Virus record (IMG/VR): IMGVR_UViG_3300033571_001860
Coordinates: 1-26,861 of that record
Strand: one strand, 5' to 3'
Source of the DNA: a virus
DNA length: 26,861 bases
Shown here: positions 6,379-15,700 of the stretch, piece by piece
Layout of the letters: the number at the start of each line of letters is the position of its first letter
Numbering within the stretch: the first letter of the stretch is position 1
Translations under genes and position numbers: made by a program
Notes under the pieces: model-generated
What the model was told of the DNA's origin: nothing
Database searches by the model: none
Seen by the model: the letters and a program-made list of their open reading frames with translations, nothing else

Positions 6379-6603
6379 TTAGCTCTTGGTAACAGTAAGA
6401 AGGTTCCCATTACCATCATAGGTAAGGGTAAGGGTGGCCACGGTTTGACCAGCAGCACCACCATTCTTAAAGACAATGGTGCCAGGGTTTGCCCCACTGT
6501 AGTTGGACAGGCTAACGTAGTCGTGCTCAGGAATGCTCAGGCCATCCGAAACCTGCTCAGCTGAGTACCGACCAACTGGAATTGAATAGGTTGTTGCAGT
6601 CAC
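6379..6603 (-). CDS. 74-residue fibre-associated small protein, GTG start
   Basis: The frame is open further upstream, but the real start is most likely the GTG at 6603. A GGAG lies 7 nt before it, and the protein then begins (V)TATTYSIPVGRYSAEQVSD, whereas the upstream extension only duplicates the endolysin DNA in another frame. The rest (SIPEHDYVSLSNYSGANPGT, TIVFKNGGAAGQTVATLTL, YDGNGNLLTVTKS) is beta-strand rich. The HDYVSL...NPxTIVxKxGGAxGxTVATLTLxYDxxGNL pattern recurs in cyanophages next to fibre genes, to my recollection. Function unknown; a minor virion or fibre-assembly protein is plausible. It ends 12 nt before the fibre ATG. Confidence 0.82.
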   Translation of the reverse strand: MTATTYSIPVGRYSAEQVSDGLSIPEHDYVSLSNYSGANPGTIVFKNGGAAGQTVATLTLTYDGNGNLLTVTKS

Positions 6604-6655
6604 AAGAATGCTCCACAAAGAGAAAAAAAAAGAGAGAAAAAAGCTGCTCAGGGTC
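6604..6655 (-). terminator. U-rich intergenic tract, weak terminator candidate
   Basis: After the endolysin stop the RNA reads CUGAGCAGC and then two U runs (six and nine) separated by CUCUC. The upstream stem (CUG/CAG) is only about 3 bp, so a canonical rho-independent terminator is not supported. Nothing else recognisable lies here except GGAG before the GTG start. Confidence 0.25.
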
Positions 6656-7207
6656 TTAGATTCGTCGTAGGTCCATGAACCATCCAGTGTTGGGACCATC
6701 CACCGCCCAGCGTTTGGTCCAGTTCTTCCAGGAATAGCTAACGGACTTTCCTCCAACCCCTCGCCTTGGATACCCACCATTGACATTATCGAGTTCCCCA
6801 TAGGGGTCATGAAAGATGCCGTGGGTGTCGGTGGCTCCAATCAACAGAATCCAGTGCCCACCGCCTCGTGGGGCAGAAGCTGGTCCATGATGAAGAAAGC
6901 CCACAGGCACAGGAATGCCAGCAAACAGCCGATCGTAAAGGCTCTGGACGTTTCCATTGGTAAGGAACGTGGCCTTGACGTTGTATTGGGCTGCTGCTTT
7001 GATCTGTGCCTGTGAGTTTGTGGTGTCTCCAAACTTAAGAACGGTCTGGAGATACTGATCATCAGCGTTGCGTCCGTACAAGGCAGAGGGGCAGAGGTAC
7101 TTGATTCCCATCGCCATTGTCGAACTAAAGCAAGAGCGTTCAGCGTGAGCTGTACGACTATCAAGCTGACTGTAATACTGAGAAACAGGCAAAAGAATGT
7201 GAGTCAC
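6656..7207 (-). CDS. C39-like cysteine peptidase, probable endolysin
   Basis: A 183-residue protein with a papain-like peptidase pattern: C26 in ERSCFSSTMAMG, H118 in GGGHWILLIGA and D134 in HDPYGE form the expected Cys-His-Asp triad. Loop and strand features (IPVPVGFLHHG, GGYPRRGVGGKSVSY, WTKRWAVDG) fit C39_2-type domains. No transporter or signal peptide is attached, so it is a free soluble enzyme, and its place 6 nt after a holin-like gene suggests it cuts the peptide part of host peptidoglycan at lysis. T7 instead uses an amidase encoded early. Substrate is inference; the fold call is good. Confidence 0.82.
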   Translation of the reverse strand: MTHILLPVSQYYSQLDSRTAHAERSCFSSTMAMGIKYLCPSALYGRNADDQYLQTVLKFGDTTNSQAQIKAAAQYNVKATFLTNGNVQSLYDRLFAGIPVPVGFLHHGPASAPRGGGHWILLIGATDTHGIFHDPYGELDNVNGGYPRRGVGGKSVSYSWKNWTKRWAVDGPNTGWFMDLRRI

Positions 7208-7213
7208 AACGTC

Positions 7214-7411
7214 TCACTTAAAGAGGTCCTTAACGCGATTGATCTGGTCATCCTCAGTACGATGAGGCTTGACGGCCTCCACAACCTTGAGGAGAAGCTG
7301 AACAATGCTGTTGGAGCGATACTTGCTCACACCAATCAGCTCAGAAGCAACGAAGAGTCCAAAAAAGACGGCTGCCTCATAGGACAGCTTGAGACCGAAG
7401 AAGGTAATCAT
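7214..7411 (-). CDS. Holin-like small membrane protein (gp17.5 position)
   Basis: A 65-residue protein with one clear membrane segment (about 10-27, SYEAAVFFGLFVASELIG), then a second amphipathic stretch (SNSIVQLLLKVVEAV) and a charged C-terminus (KPHRTEDDQINRVKDLFK). T7 gp17.5 is a 67-residue class II holin encoded right after the tail fibre. Here the protein lies in the equivalent place, upstream of the endolysin, which supports a holin role: timed permeabilisation of the inner membrane to release the peptidase. I see no sequence motif that proves it. Confidence 0.7.
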   Translation of the reverse strand: MITFFGLKLSYEAAVFFGLFVASELIGVSKYRSNSIVQLLLKVVEAVKPHRTEDDQINRVKDLFK

Positions 7412-7425
7412 GGTTGATAAAATGG

Positions 7426-7560
7426 TTAGGATTTGCCTTGACCACGAAGCTGCTTACGTCCGTGGTTCGGTAAGGAACGTTGTCCCTGCCCCTGTCTGGT
7501 TCGTTTCGGGGGGCCGGGAACGTGAACGACCTTATTCATTGAGCCATTTGGTTTGGCCAT
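7426..7560 (-). CDS. 44-residue basic protein with KKxRGQGK-type end
   Basis: Another gene below usual length cut-offs. It encodes MAKPNGSMNKVVHVPGPPKR, then TRQGQGQRSLPNHGRKQLRG and ends QGKS. The KTRQGxG...KxxRGQGK pattern resembles small proteins found in several cyanophage groups. It starts 6 nt after the tail-fibre stop and ends 14 nt before the holin-like gene, filling what would otherwise be a 155-nt gap. Strongly basic and proline/glycine rich, probably unstructured alone. Function unknown. Confidence 0.8.
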   Translation of the reverse strand: MAKPNGSMNKVVHVPGPPKRTRQGQGQRSLPNHGRKQLRGQGKS

Positions 7561-7566
7561 TTCTTA

Positions 7567-8565
7567 TCAGATGCCGCTGTATTGGAGGCCAATAAGGCCA
7601 ACATCAAAGGTTCCAGAGGTTGTTGATACTCGAATCGATGTAAGAGTACCACTCAATGCTTTATAGGCATTACCGAGGATAACAGTGCCAACTCCATCCA
7701 CCATCAGTTGGAATGAAGCAACCCACATGGTACTGGTTTGACGAACCAAGTCAATGGTACCAGTTATAGATTGGCTGGCGTTAGCAGGACCACCAATAAG
7801 AATAGAGGTGCTACTGCTGTATGATCCTGATGTTGCTCCAAGAAGGACTGCACTACTTACATAACCGGTGGTTTCAACTCCTGCCGAAGAACCTAATTGA
7901 ACAGTGTATCCAGTAGCAGCAGAAGTTCCAGAAACACCAACAAAAGAAATGACAGCACGATCTGCCCAATTTGGTATTGATGTAAAGTTGATTTGTGTGT
8001 CTGGAGTGTTGACGATCAGGGCAGCTCTTACGTCAAAACGTGATCTTTCTTGTACCGCATCAAAGGTGGTTTTCAATGCGTTAGCAGACACGGCCTTTGT
8101 GGGACTGCTATCGTTGGTGGCATCTGCCAGCCTAACAATTCCAGCTGTTGCATCAGTAGCAGTTGGTTGACCAGCAGCAAAGACAATAGGTCCAGTCATG
8201 GTGCCGCCCGTTCTTGGCAGGGCAGCATTTGCTAGGTTAAAGACTCCGTTTGCAGTGTTTCGGGTCTCCTGAGCAATGTAGATGCTTTGAGTGAAGTTAT
8301 CGTTTAGATCATCTGCTTTGATAGATGAACCAGGGTAGAAGGTTGCTTCATTGTCAGCATCTTGAGTTTCCCGATAGATTCGGATTGCTACTCCGTTTGC
8401 TGGAGCAGTAGTGAACTGAATCGTGCTGGCATTAGCAAAGACAAACGCAGTCGTTGCTGTCCCATTAAGGGTTGCTTTAACGTCCGCCTCATCGATGTAA
8501 GGAAATGAAATCGAGTAAAGTACTGTGCTTCCATTACCTGTGTAGAGATTTTCGGTAACAGCCAT
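7567..8565 (-). CDS. Tail fibre (T7 gp17-like N-terminal domain)
   Basis: A 332-residue fibre. The first ~110 residues carry the T7 gp17 attachment-domain pattern: ENLYTGNGSTVLYSISFPYI, VKATLNGTATTAFVF, GVAIRIYRETQDADNEATFYPG and GSSIKADDLNDNF. This part anchors fibres at the tail-tube junction. The rest has a collagen/phage-fibre style GGTMTGPIVFAAGQPTATD repeat and a Ser/Thr/Val-rich, beta-rich C-terminal domain (about 185-332) that should meet the receptor. It is shorter than T7 gp17 (553 residues). It is followed within 6 nt by the 44-residue basic gene. Confidence 0.92.
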   Translation of the reverse strand: MAVTENLYTGNGSTVLYSISFPYIDEADVKATLNGTATTAFVFANASTIQFTTAPANGVAIRIYRETQDADNEATFYPGSSIKADDLNDNFTQSIYIAQETRNTANGVFNLANAALPRTGGTMTGPIVFAAGQPTATDATAGIVRLADATNDSSPTKAVSANALKTTFDAVQERSRFDVRAALIVNTPDTQINFTSIPNWADRAVISFVGVSGTSAATGYTVQLGSSAGVETTGYVSSAVLLGATSGSYSSSTSILIGGPANASQSITGTIDLVRQTSTMWVASFQLMVDGVGTVILGNAYKALSGTLTSIRVSTTSGTFDVGLIGLQYSGI

Positions 8566-8584
8566 TGGTTATTTGGAATGAAAA

Positions 8585-11500
8585 TTACTGCTGTTGACTG
8601 TATTTGACAAGATCATAAATACCACCTCGCTGCTGCCCCTGTTCCATGAGGAACCTGTTCTTGCGTTCAATGAAGCCCTCATTGGTTGACTCCATCTGCC
8701 GCTTAGCAGCATTGATGTATTCATTGAAGATCTCCTCTGTCCTACGCTTGTAGTAGGGCTCGACAAGACGTTCCTGTGGTGTAAGAGAACTCTCCTTCCA
8801 CTTCATTTCATCCGCCTTAAATTCCTTGGAAGCAAAGTGCCGGGCCAAAGCCTTTTCCAATCCCATGTCGGCAATAAGTTGCTTGACCTCTGCTCGCTCC
8901 TTGCCGGTATACAGTTGACCGGTGGTTGCTCGCTGGAGTTCGCTGTATTTCTTATGCCAAATGTTTAATTCAAGAAGCTTCTGAGCAACAGGACTTTGAT
9001 TCTCATCAAGGGTTTCAAACGGAACGGTAGCGTTAAAAGGACCGCCTGTGGATCGAAGTATAGGCTTACCAGTCAAGATGTCCGGCTCATAAGGAGCCAT
9101 CTTGCTGATTCCAGGCCACATTTGAGCAAGAGTCTTTTGGAACAGACTGTCATACTCACGATAGTAAGGGTCGCTGGCATTGGCCCAAGCCTTTCTGGCT
9201 CCAGTCCAAGGCACGATCTGCGTGTTGACAAAGTTCAAACCAGCAGTAGATACCGTGTCCAGAAATGTATTTGGATTACCAGGAATGTCCTTATTGTTAC
9301 CGACAAGTTTAGACCACGATTCCTGTGGATTCAGGATAACAGAAATTCCATCCAAGTTAGCTAGATAACTCTTCTCAACAAAGCTTCCCATAATGGCATA
9401 AGTCAGAGCAGCACCAAGTTGGTTGAAGTCTTCAATGTCACCATAACGAGAAAGGTGACCAAGATCAGCCGCAGCAGCAATCCAGTTGGACAGTGGTTCG
9501 AACCAAGAGTAAGAGACCCACTTGTCTCCAACCTTAACCGAACGAGCTTGAATGCCTTGTTGCCTCCACCGTTCACGTTCAGCCGGATCATACGGAGCAT
9601 TACCAGTCAGCGTTCCACTAGCACCAGCGGTGTATCCAATGGACAGCAGGAGAGAACCAACGGATTCCCTACCACGCAGTTCAGCAAGAGTAAGCTCATC
9701 TCCAGCCTGAAGGGCCTTACGATACCCAGACAGGAATTTACCAATCAACGGCGTGAATCCGAGCTGGTAGCCCATGATGTTGGCAGGGGTCCGAATGAAG
9801 GGAAGGATGTACTTACCAGGGGCAAGTCCCTTGACTTCAATACTGACCAACTCTTCCAGCTTCTTGGCAAAGGTGCCGGGGTCGTTGGTAAAGGTAACCT
9901 CATCAGCGTACTGACGAAGTGCCTTGTCCGTGATCTGTCCGGTCTTAACGTCAATACCACGACCCATAGCGATCATGGCATGTTCCATGGTTTCAGCGAA
10001 GTTCTTGGCGCCCTTCTCTGAAGCATAGATAAAGGCATCTTCAGCAATCTTCTGTCGAACTGCCATGGTACGGATGAAGTCATCCGAAGACATCATGAGA
10101 CGGCTGGGAAGCTCTGTCCAACTCAGGAAGGAGTCCAACCACCGAATGTGACCAGCAACCATGCGTTGAGTATCATTGGTAGCAGCCAACTCAAGACCAT
10201 CAATCATGGCCTTCATTTCTACCTTTGACACAAGGTTTGCGCTGCTCCAGCCTGCCGGAACACCACTCTTAAAGGTTTGACCAGCAACCTGAGACGCCTC
10301 AAGAACTGAGTTAAAGATGGCAGCATAGCCCTCTCCAGCAGCTCCAATAAGGCGATCGTTGCCTTCCATGATGCCGCGAATACCAATCATGGTGGGCTGA
10401 TACACAAGCCTCGCAGCACCAGAAAGGTTCCTGATGATGGTCTTTGGTCCAGACAGAATGTTGTTGTAGAACATTCCAAGGGCCTTCTTGCCTGCGTACC
10501 GGATCACGGTTTGAGCAAAGGAGATGGTCTTAGCAGGATCTCCACCAGACAGCGCCATAGCAAGGGCCATCTGACGAGCCTCTGTACGAGCAGCAGGATC
10601 TCCAGTTCTCATCAGGTACTTCACATGATCTGCCCACTTACGCAGCAGCTTTGTGGTAAGAACAGTGCCACCTTCTTCGGTTTCCCGAGCAGCCAGTTCA
10701 TCCAGAGTGCCCTTCCAAGACTTACCAACAGCAAGACGACGACCAGCCTCAAGGGACCACGACTCTTTGCGAAGCATGGCAAGACCAGCCACCTGATCCA
10801 CAAGTCGATCAAAGTGGTTGCCCTCAGGAAGACCAGCACCTTCAGATCTCAGATAATCATCACCAATGTTGGCTGCCTTTTCAGACAGACGCCTCATCAT
10901 TGCTTGGGTGACAACGATGGCCTTGGTTTTGATCTGTTCAGTACCAACCTCACCAGTAAAGGTTTGCCCCTCCTTACGGAAGGCCTCAAGCAAGGACTGT
11001 TGGACTTCTTCTGCCGATCTAGCGGTATCCAGAACGGACTGATAGCTGTCGAGGACCTGTTGATCGATTGCGGTAACAATCCGCTTGACCTCCGAAGGCT
11101 TAAACCGACGGTACAGGCTCTCCATATTATCTTTGTAATACGAAAGAGCTTCATCGATTTTGGCCCGCCAACCATCAGTCATGTTGGCATTTTTTGTTGC
11201 CGCATCCGTAATCCAGACACGGTTCTGAAGGATGGCCTCAGGAATGTCAAACTTACCAATGTCAGCAGCGGTTTGAGTCCTACTACCTCCACTGGGCAGG
11301 CCTTCTGAACGTTGAAGAATGTTGTTGTCGATGTCCTTGAGTTCATCGTTGGCAGCATCCAACTGCTTCTTAAGCTCAGCACCGTCTTCCCAAGGATCGG
11401 ATTGACGACGCTTGATGTCATCAATCTTATTGAGAACCTCATCGCGGGTTAGTTGGTCAGCATCTTCCCATCGAATGGCCTCTTCGGTCTCCTTTACGGT

Positions 11501-12643
11501 AGCCTTAGAAGTAGCGTTGTCCAGTTCCTTGTTTAGGACCTTCACAGACGCGTCAATGGCTTCTGCTCTGGTTTCATCGGTGACTGCTTTGCCAAATGGA
11601 CGAAGTTTTTTACGGAATACATCGACAGCCTTAAAGGTAGAGCCAAGAGCATCAGCAACGATACCAAGACCCATGTCTTCAAGACCAGCAAGGATTCGAT
11701 ACCGAGCCTCACTGTCATAATCAGGATCACCAAGAACAGCAGCAGGGACGAACTGACGTAGGTTCTCAGGAAGAGCTTCATCTAATCTAGCAAGCAGGGT
11801 AGGACCACCCTTATCAGAGGTGTCTGCGTGGATAAAGCCAGCAAAGAAGTCCAACCCTCGATCACGAGTGAAGCTAGCCATCTTGTTCTTGCTGACATCT
11901 CCAGGTGTAATCCTTCTCAGCATCCTGGCACCATTGATAAGCTTCAGGAGTTCAGCCCCCTTGGCCATCATAGGATCCTCTGGAGTGAGTCCAAAGTCGA
12001 TCTGGGCCTTGATGTACCTATCGCTTCTGGGGTCCTGTTCAGGGGCCACAGGGGCACCAATCATCTCACCTGTGCGGGCAATGATCTCTTGACTAGCAGT
12101 GATTGCTCGTGAGCCATAGTCCTCAATGATGCCTGGGCCAGAACCCTTAAGCAGCATCTTGGCGGCTTCAACAATTGGCTTCAGTTGCTTCTGCCTTTCA
12201 CCACGAGTCTGTTCAACCTTTACAGCCAGGTCTGATTTTTCCTTGCCAAGCCTTGTTTGCTTTCGCTTTTCCAGTTGCTTGACATCTTTGATGCCATAAA
12301 TGTTCTTGTCAACAAATTCACCACCCGCAGCAACGATGGGGGCTGCTGCATCACTGATGGCCTCAAACGGTGCCAATACGGCTCCACTGATGGCCTTTCC
12401 AGCAACCTCAGCCGGATTCCAAGTCTGCCGATTCCTTTTGGGACGACCCTTGGCTCGCTTCGCAGCTTTATCGGTTGCGATCTTTTCTTTAATCTGTCTA
12501 GATTTTTGAATCGCAGCCTTTGTTTGCTTGTTGCGATTTTCTTCTTCAATTTGAGAATTAGTCTTCCCAGAATCCAGCGCAGACACTGATGTGGTGTCTT
12601 GGTATGAATACTGAGAATCCCACGAATCAGTAAGGCTAGGCAT
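8585..12643 (-). CDS. Internal virion / ejection protein (T7 gp16-like), no lysozyme domain
   Basis: A 1352-residue protein, close in size (T7 gp16 is 1318) and identical in position to gp16, which leaves the capsid first and helps form the channel across the cell envelope. The N-terminus (MPSLTDSWDSQYSYQ, then a Lys/Arg/Gln-rich helical region to ~80) has no SLT-type transglycosylase; T7 gp16 has one there. Most of the rest is predicted helix. LPFIRTPANIM at about 947-957 matches a motif common in ejection proteins, and the C-terminal ~150 residues are charged helices (SSLTPQERLVEPYYKRRTEE). A gap of 82 nt with hairpins separates it from the gp15-like gene. Confidence 0.88.
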   Translation of the reverse strand: MPSLTDSWDSQYSYQDTTSVSALDSGKTNSQIEEENRNKQTKAAIQKSRQIKEKIATDKAAKRAKGRPKRNRQTWNPAEVAGKAISGAVLAPFEAISDAAAPIVAAGGEFVDKNIYGIKDVKQLEKRKQTRLGKEKSDLAVKVEQTRGERQKQLKPIVEAAKMLLKGSGPGIIEDYGSRAITASQEIIARTGEMIGAPVAPEQDPRSDRYIKAQIDFGLTPEDPMMAKGAELLKLINGARMLRRITPGDVSKNKMASFTRDRGLDFFAGFIHADTSDKGGPTLLARLDEALPENLRQFVPAAVLGDPDYDSEARYRILAGLEDMGLGIVADALGSTFKAVDVFRKKLRPFGKAVTDETRAEAIDASVKVLNKELDNATSKATVKETEEAIRWEDADQLTRDEVLNKIDDIKRRQSDPWEDGAELKKQLDAANDELKDIDNNILQRSEGLPSGGSRTQTAADIGKFDIPEAILQNRVWITDAATKNANMTDGWRAKIDEALSYYKDNMESLYRRFKPSEVKRIVTAIDQQVLDSYQSVLDTARSAEEVQQSLLEAFRKEGQTFTGEVGTEQIKTKAIVVTQAMMRRLSEKAANIGDDYLRSEGAGLPEGNHFDRLVDQVAGLAMLRKESWSLEAGRRLAVGKSWKGTLDELAARETEEGGTVLTTKLLRKWADHVKYLMRTGDPAARTEARQMALAMALSGGDPAKTISFAQTVIRYAGKKALGMFYNNILSGPKTIIRNLSGAARLVYQPTMIGIRGIMEGNDRLIGAAGEGYAAIFNSVLEASQVAGQTFKSGVPAGWSSANLVSKVEMKAMIDGLELAATNDTQRMVAGHIRWLDSFLSWTELPSRLMMSSDDFIRTMAVRQKIAEDAFIYASEKGAKNFAETMEHAMIAMGRGIDVKTGQITDKALRQYADEVTFTNDPGTFAKKLEELVSIEVKGLAPGKYILPFIRTPANIMGYQLGFTPLIGKFLSGYRKALQAGDELTLAELRGRESVGSLLLSIGYTAGASGTLTGNAPYDPAERERWRQQGIQARSVKVGDKWVSYSWFEPLSNWIAAAADLGHLSRYGDIEDFNQLGAALTYAIMGSFVEKSYLANLDGISVILNPQESWSKLVGNNKDIPGNPNTFLDTVSTAGLNFVNTQIVPWTGARKAWANASDPYYREYDSLFQKTLAQMWPGISKMAPYEPDILTGKPILRSTGGPFNATVPFETLDENQSPVAQKLLELNIWHKKYSELQRATTGQLYTGKERAEVKQLIADMGLEKALARHFASKEFKADEMKWKESSLTPQERLVEPYYKRRTEEIFNEYINAAKRQMESTNEGFIERKNRFLMEQGQQRGGIYDLVKYSQQQ

Positions 12644-12725
12644 TTAATGAAACCCCCCGCAAGGGCGAATGGTAAATGTTTGTGGGAAGGGACCTCCCCG
12701 CAAGAAAGTCCCTTTGGTTCCCAAG
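12644..12725 (-). promoter_or_regulatory. Intergenic hairpins between gp15-like and gp16-like genes
   Basis: On the minus-strand RNA, AAGGGAC pairs with GUCCCUU (7 bp, plus positions 12687-12714) around a 14-nt loop containing CUUGCGGGG. A second short stem CCC-UUGC-GGG followed by GGGUUUCAUU lies just before the gp16 ATG and repeats CUUGCGGGG. This could be a weak terminator, a processing site or a translational element; I see no promoter I can name. A G-rich run 9 nt before the ATG may act as ribosome-binding site. Confidence 0.45.
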
Positions 12726-15700
12726 TTAGAATGCAACGTGGAGATGATCATCATGACCAGGAATGGCCTTGGACCGTGGTCCACCAATCAACTTACCGTT
12801 CTGGTAGTAACCCTTACGGTCCCAGAACAGCTCGGTGACTCCCAATGCCGCAGCATTGTTTTTCAGATAATCATACACCCTGTCGAGTTGTGTAACGCTA
12901 TTGTTTTGAAGAGGAAGATCAAGAGCACTGGCAACGTGATGTTTGGAGTCATAACTCCGCCTACCAACCCTGCCACCACCTTTGTCAATGTATCCTTTAT
13001 TGATGTCAAAGTTTGGATGTTGCCAAATCTTAGCACCCATATTGAGAAGCATCTGACCAACCCTAACGGTCCGCTGTGGAGCAGGAAGATTACTTAGGTT
13101 TGGATCCACTCCGCCTTGTTGCCTTTCCATCCTCATGTTCTGAAGATAGGATCCAAGCTTTGCTGGAGTCAGATTCTTCATAGATGTCCATTCATTCTGA
13201 AGATCCTGAATGGCAGCTGCGCGATTGGCTGCTGTGTCTGGAATCCTACCGGACATGTAGTCATTGAGTCGGTTCCTCCAAGGAAGAGCCTCTTCCATAA
13301 CCACGGCCTGGAACGCACGATCTTGGGTTTCCTTATTGAATGGAGCATCCATAGGAATGCCAGCCTTCTTGGCTACAGCAGCGAAGGTGTCGGCCTTAAA
13401 TTGGTAGGCTCCAAAGTGAATAACACGCTGACCATTGATCGTGTAGTCACCACGAATAACATCTCTTACCTTGAGATTGGTAAGGTTTGGGTCGGCGGGA
13501 CCAGTACGGGCAACCCCAAAGTTGTACTGTCCATAAGGATTAGTACCACCCCCTTCCTTCTGAATCAAATCATTCTGGAATGTAGCAAAGGTTCCCCCAG
13601 GCGCCGACTGTACTTGAAGCGAGGCCTTTGTTTGCTGCTGCTGCCGTAGTGTGTCCAGTTGTTGGATAAGGCGGCGTCGTTCGGAAGGTGTAAGCTCACC
13701 GGCAAGACGAGCAGCGATGCTAGGAGAAACTGCTTTTGCATTTCGTAGGAATGTTTGTTGATCAGCGTTCGGTGTCCAGGTCATGCCGTTTTTAGTGGCT
13801 TGATCGGATAGATACCGATTAACGTCCTTGTATCCAGAAGCCTTGGCAATTCGAACAATGCTATCTGAAATCTTGCCTCCTTGATTGACTGCCAATTGTT
13901 CATTAGCAATCATCTGGGCAGGAATGTCAACTGCGTCTGGAGGAATAACAGGAGTTGCTGTGGATGAGATTCGATTGGTAACTGCGTCTAGGACGTTCTT
14001 TGGTAGGGTTGTAGTAAAGGTTGGAGGGACAAGAGACGGAGCTTTATCCGTTGCCTTTTCAATGTTTGGAGCAGAATGAGTATCTGGATTCCAATAGTAG
14101 GAGGAGTTAGTGTCACTCAATTCTTGGCGAGCTAGGGCTGCAAGATCTTGAGAAACCTTAACAAGATTTACTTTTTGATTTGCATCTATCTGTGCCTGAA
14201 TAATGTCTTGATACTTTGACATGGCCTTAGCAATGGCTACTTCTGCAACCACCTTAGCCTGTGCCTTGGAAGCTTCTGATGGCACTATAGAGCCGGTAAA
14301 TGATTTGGTTTGCCACGCACGAATCAAATTTACTGCTTGATCCTTGGCATCCTTGAAGACATCATTAACCGTTTGTTGCTCAGCAAGTGCTGGATTAGCT
14401 ACTGCTTGATCATAGACACTCTTATCGATGGTGCCGTTGGCCAGATAGGTATCAAGAATTGACTTGGTGATTTTATTAGCACCAACCAACATACTACCAT
14501 TACGAATGCCCGCCAGCAAGGCTATCTCAAATGAAGTACTACCACCTGTACGAGCATTTCTAACTTCATCCTCCGACATTCCAGCAAGACGCATTCTTGT
14601 GGCAAGGCCATTTGTTGGGTCGTTGATTGCTACATCTCGTTGAGCTGCTGGAAGAGCATTGTATCTCTCAGCTTCCTGCATAAACAATGCGAGCTGCTCT
14701 GCCTTCTGAGCCTTTTCTTGATCGGCTCCAAAGTCCCGAAGCTTGCCTTCAAGTTCTTGGAACGTCGGCAAAAAGCGTTCCCGATAGGTGCCAACTCCTG
14801 AAGGATGTTTGGTACCACCAAGATTCGTTAAAAGAGCAGTTGCACCAATCTGATCACCTGCTGCTACCTTTTCATTGTAAGACGCAGAAAGCATCTTTGG
14901 AAATTCCTCATTGATCTCTTGATAGCCATATGCCGCAAGAGCCTTTTCCAAGGACATCGAAGCAGACTGTGCTGTGCCAGTATCTGTGATACCTCCAAGG
15001 ATAGACACACCTTCCTTAAAGGCAACGTCCTTCTGCTGTGCCTTGGCATTAGCATCCAGTTCTTTGCCCCAGTCCTCCATCAAGCGAATCTTGGTGATGG
15101 CAATGTTGTTACCAGCATGTTCCATCAAGACCTGAGGATTGATCTTTGAAATGCCAGTATCAATCGACCACTGTTCCGTGAGTAGTTCAAGGGCCCTTTC
15201 AGCTTGAGCCCTTCCCATACGCGGACTGAGGGTGATCTCTGTATTGTTGTCTGGATCAAAGATCTTTACGTTTCGATTTCTGGCATCGTTGATGTAGTTT
15301 GCCAGAGAAAACGGAGCATTCTGTGCCTGAGCAATGCTGTAGCCATAGGCTTCCCAACCCTTTAGAGCAGGAGAGTTGTTGCGAATGCCAGCACTGACAC
15401 CCTCGGCTCCAGGAATAGTTTCTGCCGCATTGGCTAATTGATTGTCTCGCTGGGCTGCCTCCTTTAGACGCGTTTCCGCTTCTTTGTGTTCCTGTTGGTA
15501 TTGAGGTGTGACCTGAGGACCACGCTTATTGAGGAAGGCAGAGAAGCCCTTAGCAATTTGCCTCTTCTTCCACTCCTCTCCTTGTTGTTGGACAAACTTA
15601 CTAAGGGTGGAACTGAAGGCAGTCAACTCTTGGACATCACGTTCTTGAAGACGTGCCCTTCGATCAACTGCCTCCAGCATCTGTTGGCTAGGATCATAAG

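Noticed and set aside
6604-6840. Longer 5' version of the 74-residue protein
   Set aside because: The added residues lie in the endolysin gene and across the poly-pyrimidine tract; the GTG at 6603 with GGAG upstream gives the expected N-terminus.
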